Assembly: GCF_001039355.2 (NCBI RefSeq)
Contig: NW_019775158.1
Coordinates: forward strand, 412,827 to 476,826
Origin: Lingula anatina
Taxonomy: Eukaryota; Brachiopoda; Lingulata; Lingulida; Lingulidae
Direction: 5' to 3'
Length of the DNA: 64,000 nt
The stretch's first letter is position 1. The number at the start of each line of letters is the position of its first letter. The notes below the pieces were generated by a model. It saw nothing but the letters and a program-made list of their open reading frames with translations, did not search any database and had not been told where the DNA came from. Shown here piece after piece: positions 56,901-64,000 of this stretch. The translations under genes were made by a program, and so were the position numbers.

Positions 56901-59080
56901 TTCAGCAGAATCCTGTATCCCCAGTGTAAATATTACATACATGTATACTGTATTCCCCTCAACAAAAACACAAACACATAAACACTGGACTGTCGCTTGA
57001 AGATTTTTAAATACTTTTTTAAGCAACCTGGTTGCCAGGTAACGATAATTAGTTAATTTCCGGTTTATGTCTGGTGGTGAACATTAGACACCTGCAGTCA
57101 CCCTGGGTTTCAGAAGTCACGAGAAATCAACCGCAGTTATCACCTTGTCGACGTGACTTACCAGTGACCTCTGACTTTCAGGGTGTAGGCATTTATAATG
57201 CTGCTGACTACTACGCGTGCATTTATTCCGTTTTAGAACTATAGCTACAGTGTACTTTACCGCCCGTTTAGCCTGAGGGAGACATTAACAATTAATGCAA
57301 TGTTTAAATTAAGACGATTATTTCATTTTCTGAATGAACGCTTTAAATACTTACGGTCACAGGGGTCAGACATCGCAGCCGAGCTTCAAATAAAACATGC
57401 CAGGGAAAACGATCTGTTTTTCGACTTGTTTAAGAGCGGATCGAACCTCGTAGGGACTGCGTATTGTTTTGTTATTTTGTCAACACCAGCGTTTCTATTT
57501 GGCTCATCTTTTGTTCTTTGTCTATGAGAGATTATAACTCGTGGGAAATCAAACAGGAGAAATGTGTATGAGAACGAATATTGCTATTATGGAACGTATG
57601 AATTGCTCTCCTTTTTATTCAAGTATGTTTTTTATTGAAACGTAATGCAAGGCTTTCAGATTGTTTTCCATCAAATCAAATAATGATAATGAAACCACCA
57701 AACTTTTTATATAGCTCTCATGATTGCGCATAGTTGCATTAACAATAGTGAGTGCGTCTCTTGCGTTAATTATCGTGCTAAAATAATACATTTTTTCTTA
57801 ACAACTGGAAGATAAAAAATTACATCTTGTAATTTTTACGTCTTCATTGATATAGTTTTACATGTAGCTGCGTCGTACGAACACCATAGCAACAGTATGA
57901 CCCTGCAAAAAAATTTCTTTCCAAAATAATATCCAGACCAATTTCCACATAAATAAAGAAATGAAAAAAAAAAAGAATACCAAGGTTATTTAATCCTTTA
58001 TGATATTTTCACAAGTTCGTTTACCTATTTGTTTTGTAATTATAATAAATCATTCAGAAGGATTAAGGTATACCATTACATGGGGAAATGACTAAAATAA
58101 GGGAGGAGTCCAGACATGTTTATGATGACTAAACGGTTTTTATTTGGCTTTTATTATCACTCGTTTTCAAGATAATGGAACAATGAATGGGACCGCGTTA
58201 TCAGTCATCTACCCAGTTTGTTTTCCAAAATCTATTTGTATTTCATAATGCGTTGCATCATTCTTTATAATACAGAAATAACAAAAAAACAAAATTTAAG
58301 ATAAAGCTGGTCTCACCAAATTACATAACGCCATACTTATTTTAGCAAGCGATAGTAATAATATTTTCAAATGTTATGAAATTGTGGTTGTGTATTACAT
58401 CGATTTGTCTGAGCCTATAGCGTCGTTTTAACGATATTGTCAAAGTTGGTGGTCTTATTAATTTATTCATAGTAACAGTTGCGTCACCATCCGCAACAGC
58501 ATTGACGTCGTTATTCACCCTGGATGTGTTCAAAGCAGAATACATTTAAATGGTAAAAGTTTTATTCAAGTTGGAAGATAAAGAATTGGTGTACCTTTAA
58601 CTGTGTGCTGTTAGAAAGCTTTGGTGTAGCTTTCGTTTATCTATGTTTATTTTCGTGTCGTTGTAGTATTATTAATCAATATAATTCGTATGGATGCTTT
58701 ACTGTTATATGGGAAAACGAACTGAAACGCTAATTATGTGACCAGGTTATAAAAAATTGCAAACAAATTGAGGAATAAGCCTTGAATGAGCTGCGTGCAC
58801 AATTTAAGAGAGAGAGAGAGAGATTGCTTTACTTACCCTATTGCTTGACTAAAACAATAACATTTGAATGCAAAATAATAAATTTCGAATTTCCTATTCA
58901 GATCTACACCACTTTCTTTCTTTTTTCTTTTATATAGGAAACGTTCAACCGACGCATACATATACTTTTACAGACGTATATCTTTATTACATACAGATAT
59001 TACATGATCAGTACATTATACATCGGGGTGCGGTATTTTGTAAGGCTTACAAAGGATGGACATCACAAATGTGTTGTTAG
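53955..59080. other. Region upstream of the double-PH gene, no confident gene
   Basis: Should contain the promoter of the minus-strand gene. A TATAAAA-like string on the plus strand (56223-56229) and a TGACGTCA at 56267-56274 sit about 2.3 kb above the first coding exon; read on the minus strand the CRE comes before a TTTATATTA, a possible but unproven promoter. The open frame at 57300-57527 has no known domain. Confidence 0.4.
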
Positions 59081-59321
59081 GGGAGACCGGGGCTAGTTGG
59101 ACCCCGGGGTAAGCTGCCCCCCCCCCCCCCCCATCAAGTCTCTTTATTAACGTTACTTTAGGATGCTAAATTATTTCATTTGGACTCACTGCCGACGCTT
59201 TCTTAGCACTATTGGATAAGGTCACTTTACAAAATGATGTGATCAATTCTTTAACCCATAGTCATAAATTGATTGGGGGGGGGGGTAACTTACCCCGGGG
59301 TCCAACTAGCCCCGGTCTCCC
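59081..59321. mobile_element. Foldback element with perfect 33-base arms
   Basis: GGGAGACCGGGGCTAGTTGG and the next 13 bases (59081-59113) are exactly complementary to 59289-59321. A long C-run follows the left arm and a long G-run precedes the right arm, so the pairing extends imperfectly inward. No second copy in the window; target duplication unclear. Confidence 0.8.
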
Positions 59322-60180
59322 TACTGTGACAAAGTGTTAATGAGAGGAAAGAATAATTGTGTCTAAGATCAAAATTAAAAAAAAATGTATAGCTGATCAG
59401 AGGCATTAAAAATTGACAAATGTACTTGGTGAGTAAAAGATGTAAATGGAACCTCTAACACAATAGCATTCTTTTCAACCTTTCCCCTCCTCTTCTCCCC
59501 AAAACATGGAAGTAAACCGTGGTATTGAGCTTATTCTGAGCACCAAATATCAAATTGCAGATATATAACAAACTTTTTGTGCTAAAAACTAAATTGAACT
59601 TTAAAGACACTCAAAGTACATGTATCAAGGTACATGTAGATAAAGCCCATAACTTTGGTAACTTTTCCAAAGATTATTTTATTTGATCGGCTATTTACCG
59701 CACAAAGTATGAACATTATTGAAATCAGTAGCCTCAGGGGGTTACATTGTCATAAACCTTTCCCTCGTATCCTTAGATCACCTGTACTAATGCCTGCACG
59801 TACTTCAAACCATTTTTACCAAAATACCAAGCAAAAGTTGTCTCTATAATTTCATTTCCTGGCAATTCTTGATTTAATAGTTTGAAATTGGATAAAGCAA
59901 TAGTCGGTGAGCACTAGAATCCTGTTGAAGACTCGGGGTAAAACTTGAAAATGATTTTTTTCCTGGAGTCTTTTTTAACAATTCTTTTTAAGTATTGATT
60001 GAGCCATTTCGATTAATTGGAAGCTAAATGGCACCTCTGCCAATCGATAAACAACCATATACTTGGGATCACATTAAAAAGCATTTTTATTCAAATCAGC
60101 ATTTAAAATAATAACAATTAATTCACAACGAACTATCATCTATTCTACTGATGTATTTACGACGCTTCTCCTTCATATAA

Positions 60181-60260
60181 TGACGTCATAGTCAATTCCA
60201 CTGATGCATTAATTAGCTTTGCTGCTGTGCAATGACGTCAATACCACATGGCTGACGTCA
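60181..60260. promoter_or_regulatory. Cluster of three CRE palindromes (TGACGTCA)
   Basis: Perfect TGACGTCA octamers at 60181-60188, 60233-60240 and 60253-60260. This is the full-consensus site for CREB/ATF-type bZIP dimers. No gene start is recognised nearby; the cluster could be an enhancer or part of a promoter for a gene outside the window. Confidence 0.45.
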
Positions 60261-62583
60261 TATACCATATGACGCTTGGCAGGTTGTATGCAGAACTCAA
60301 TCCGAGGGAGGACACACTGTCTCATTAACAACTGAACGCGCATGCGTGGAGAATGCAGATAGTGAGTCCTCCTTGAGACTGATGTTCCTTTCACAGCGCC
60401 ATCTATCTTCGTGTTGTCTTTTCCGCTTTCGTCTGCTCTTTTGGCCTTTTAATCTTTCGGATCTTTGTCTCTCACTTAATTTCCTAACTTTTTTAAAAGT
60501 TATTTTGCTTTGATAACATTAATGATAAACACTTTTATACTAAAAAAGTTTACCTACAGTTGACAGTAAAAGTCATTTTTCAAAAGTATGAGTACTTATA
60601 TAGTTTGATTCTACGGATAATTGATGATGAAAAGTTGTCCTTTTGTAAGCAGAGCAACTGATCGTCGAATATGGCGGGAACGGAGGGGGGGGAGGAAAAA
60701 AAACAGACCTTTCCACAGGAATTCGACACAAAAATAACTCGTTCATATTTCCTTCCGTTGGCACCTTTGACAAACCATCCATCCCCTCCCATCGCTTTTG
60801 CTCAGGCTCGGTCTTTCATTCAATCGGAACAATTACTTCTACTTGGCATCTCCGATAATCGGAAAGATGGATGAAGAAGTATGAGAAGGGCATTAGGACA
60901 TATCGTTACTCGCAACTGATACTCTTTAAAATGTCTCGGCGTTGGTACCACACAACCAAGGGGAGGTAACATCTCTGTGATCAATATATTACAATAAAAT
61001 ACCTTCGTTCATTTTATGTATATTTTTCAACCCTGCGCCCTTGTCTTCATAAAACTCTTGATCCCTCAGTGTTAGGTGAAGAGTATCAAGTTCCCCCAAG
61101 TAGCCCCCAAATATTGTAAGGTTGTATCTTGTTTGCTACTGAAAAAAAGCTCCCCCACGATACCCATTGAGTTCCGAAGCCGTTTCACCGATCCTTGGCG
61201 TCAACAAATCCATTTACAATCAGACCTGTTCGAAAAGGAAAATTCCCCGCCAGTTGACTAGACCCAAGCCTTTAAAGCCCAGGGTGAAAAAAAAAGACGA
61301 GTACATTGAACTAGATCGTAACAATAAAGCATGGTAAACTCACACAACTGCGGGTAGATACACGTCACAACGCCAATAGAGATTCCACAGGTGCTCAGAT
61401 TAAGATGGGTGATATGACAGGTATAGACCAACTGTAAAAATGACGACAAAAGAGACAGCAATGAACTCTATGTGACCGTCATTGTGTATATAATATCGCT
61501 ATCAGTATGCACGGCATAGCGCAGTGTGCCTGCATTCTTTCGTTTTTATAGTTATACTTACTTATCTGAACTCGGATTATTGTACAGTGTGTAAGCCCGT
61601 ATACCGCGCGAACAAAAAGTGTCACATATCACGAGGAACAAATTCCCTTCCTTTTCGCTCCTCCTTTCTCTTTCTTTCTTTCTCGGTCTCTCTCTCTCCC
61701 TCGACCTTCCATAAAAACCTATCCTTCTGTAACCTCCTCATGCGTACACTAAACACATCAAAATGTTGCTCCCTCACATCTACAGTTCATGCCTTAATTT
61801 TTTGCCGAAATCTTCACTTTTAGTCGGAAAAAGTCTCCTTTCTAAAAAGCTACTAATTGCCCTCTCCATTAGATATGAATCTCGAGAGTTCCTCTGCTAT
61901 CTTCCCATTTAACGTAAAAATCATAGTGGCATCTTGTTAGTATTCTTTTCCAGTCTTACTATATCACTTTTTAATCATTCCGTTTCGCCCGCAGTGATCC
62001 AAGTTTTCGTACCAGCCCGAGATGGGTTTTCCGGTAGCCGCAGAGAATGCTACCATCAAAAGATCATTTGGTCTCTGACCTTGACCCCAGGCCGTGACCT
62101 TGACCGCAGGCTACTGGCCACTACCGGCTGTTTCTGATGAGAAAACGTGTTCAGCTTGTTAATTGGGCAATCATTAATAACGCAAAGATTTTTTTGTGAA
62201 GAAGGGGAAGACTAGCCACCTTCAGCAATTACCCGTAAGAATCCACTTTTTCGTACCTTACGTATTATGAAGGCAAAAAATGACAACTTCTGGGTGTTTA
62301 CTTTATATTTAATGACAACCAAAATCAAAATGCCATTTTATATAGGAAAACGCCTCTGTCGCGACTAACATTCCTGGGTCATTGAGTTCTTTTTTATGAA
62401 CATCACGTTAAATGAGTGCTAATGAGTTTTTTCTTGCAATGCTATTGACCAGACATCACCTGCTACCAGATATGTCAAATTTTATCTCATGCCTCACGTG
62501 TGCTAAAGTCAACAAGCCACACATAGGGCCTATACACCTATCCATGCACTTGAGTGTGACATCTGTTTTTTTGAACCCATTTT
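60261..62583. other. No recognised gene
   Basis: Contains a TTTC/TC-rich stretch at 61660-61700 and scattered short open frames without domains or splice context. 'ggacacactgtctca' at 60310 recurs at 62911. Confidence 0.45.
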
Positions 62584-63006
62584 TTGACTAAGGAGTGGAA
62601 AAGAATTCCATGCTGTCACGTCCCTGTCCGTCTCCTGTTCTTTTTTCGTCATTTGCGGCTAGAGACTCGCCATTTTTTTGCGTGTCACATCTTTCGCTTG
62701 ATGTCTTCACACGCTTGTGACAGTTTTCCCATGGCGTGCTTCATCACAGAGTCTCAGTCAGACGACAGTCTTCGCGATGAAAATTTCACTCGACCAGCTG
62801 GTATGATGGCCCAGTCGTTGCTGGGATTGTTTACGCCACCAGATGGCCATGTTGTCCAGATTTCCCGGTTGTTTATTCTACCAGATGGCGCTGTTGTCAC
62901 GCTGAAGGAGGACACACTGTCTCACCCTCTTACACAACATGAGGCAAGTGTGTACTCCCTCGTCGGTACAAACTCTTTTAATTTTGTCAGTTTCTTTAAT
63001 CTGTAA
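62584..63006 (+). CDS. Unrecognised 140-codon reading frame, possibly an exon
   Basis: Open frame with an internal partial repeat (TPPDGHVVQISRLF and LPDGAVVTL). It lies among Cys/His/Phe-rich N-terminal sequence that looks compositional. A splice acceptor or promoter is not clear, and no family is recognised. It may be a 3' exon or chance. Confidence 0.2.
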   Translation: MTKEWKRIPCCHVPVRLLFFFRHLRLETRHFFACHIFRLMSSHACDSFPMACFITESQSDDSLRDENFTRPAGMMAQSLLGLFTPPDGHVVQISRLFILPDGAVVTLKEDTLSHPLTQHEASVYSLVGTNSFNFVSFFNL

Positions 63007-63689
63007 AATATGTCTTATAAATTCCTTATATATAGATATAAAACTATAAGTCATGAATATAAATTATCAAAAGTTTAAAGTGCGTTGTTGGATGTGTCAC
63101 CGCAGAGTGGCGCTAGCGTCGATTGGGGAAGGGATCGGTAAGGGGGTCGGCGAGGGGTCGAGTTTGCCGATGGGTGACAGGAAAACAGTGTTTGCTGCTT
63201 GTCAGTCCAGGGAGTTGGTGGCTGTTTTAAATATTTTTAAATAAAATTGCCTTTTCTTGCTAAGAAATGTCATTTTATTGGATTCCATACTTCAGAATGT
63301 GTTCATGCTCTGTAAAATAACAGAAATTAAATCGAGTGACTAGATATAGATCACTATATATATAGATATATCAGGAATGCCCCTGATGGTCCACAAAGTT
63401 TGCCAGCGAGGCCGAAGACTTCTTCAATCAATCTAACTTCCCATGCAGCCACTTAACCTCCCCCCCCCCCCTTTATCTCTATGGAATTTCAGAAACTAAC
63501 TGGGATACTTAACTGTATTCCTTAAGGTAGGCCTATATGGTCTTTTGTCCATTCTAAATATAAACTGAAAATATCTGATAACATAATCAAATTACACGAA
63601 ATATTTTAGAGCACAGATGAATTGTGGTGGTGGTTATATGGTCTCAGAACCCCCACCCCCACCCACCCCGGCTGTGGATTTCTGGATCC

Positions 63690-63951
63690 GTTCCAGGGCC
63701 AGATCCAGGATTATTTGAAGGAGGGGTCACGGATGCCAAGCCGACCGTACCCCCTCCTTTAGCACGGGGGGAAGGGGAACCGCCAAAAATTGTGGTATTT
63801 TGGTATTTCAGAGAGCTAACAGTGCCATTTGGTACGATTTAGAAATATAATTCAGCTAGTCAAAATTCTAATTTCAAGAGGGGACCATTGGTGTGATTTT
63901 TTTCAGGAAGCGAGGGACAACCCGGCACCCCCCTTATATCAGCCACTGACC
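63690..63951. mobile_element. CAGTGGCGGATC-ended element, inverted relative to 15226
   Basis: Left end 'ccagatccaggattatttgaag' and right end whose reverse reads CAGTGGCTGATATAAGG. The interior has 'ttcagctagtcaaaatt' and 'ttggtacgattt', the complement of phrases in 15226-15459. Followed by 49 bases with no feature to the window end. Confidence 0.65.
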
Positions 63952-64000
63952 AGTAAAAAAATGCACCCAAACGTATCAAATTTTGTGTGAAGATATATTG

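Noticed and set aside
57300-57527. 75-codon plus-strand frame (MFKLRRLFHFLNERF...)
   Set aside because: Some protein-like character, but isolated, with no splice site, homologue or promoter that I could identify.

Overview
This looks like a stretch of animal nuclear genome. Genes are split by GT-AG introns, exons are short with consistent phases, microsatellites are abundant, and small foldback transposons sit in introns and between genes. The protein families (multi-zinc-finger factor, peptide-type GPCR, double-PH scaffold, potassium-channel-like membrane protein), very high sequence divergence between probable alleles and the dense non-autonomous DNA transposons suggest an invertebrate deuterostome, most likely amphioxus (Branchiostoma). 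The species assignment is inference; no marker gene is present. Four single N bases (6524, 12396, 19287, 38402) mark joins between contigs.

Layout. (1) 345-13857: a zinc-finger gene of six exons present twice (582-5478 and 6784-11077), then a third 3'-end copy (12397-13857). The units are separated by single Ns and copy 3 matches the end of copy 2 wherever compared, so the apparent tandem array is probably unmerged haplotypes or overlapping contig ends rather than a true gene family. (2) 14808-29425: two paralogous genes in tandem on the + strand, with the same intron positions and phases. They encode four-helix membrane proteins whose last part aligns with a potassium-channel pore loop, but the GYG selectivity filter is replaced by GAS. 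Gene A (14808-21310) has its fifth exon duplicated around an N; gene B (23227-29425) carries an extra N-terminal exon. This pair is the most interesting content of the window. (3) 32603-33805: a peptide-type class A GPCR with an intronless coding region, minus strand. (4) 33850-41793: gene-poor, repeat-rich DNA with one possible orphan exon near 39.6 kb. (5) 41794-53954: a minus-strand gene of eight coding exons (1093 aa by my splice model) for a double-PH, coiled-coil protein resembling AFAP1, with a possible nested two-exon gene or alternative first exon at 48787-49382. (6) 53955-64000: no confident gene; it contains a perfect 33-bp-arm foldback element, a cluster of three CRE palindromes and an unrecognised 140-codon reading frame.

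Mobile DNA. At least four non-autonomous families can be defined from ends and target-site duplications: GGGACC and GACTGG foldbacks with TAA/TTA duplications (PIF/Harbinger-like), AGGGATAAT elements with TTAA duplications, and CAGTGGCGGATC-ended elements with 5-bp duplications. Nested and abutting insertions give relative ages. All gene models were built by hand from reading frame, splice sites and phase; no database search was possible.
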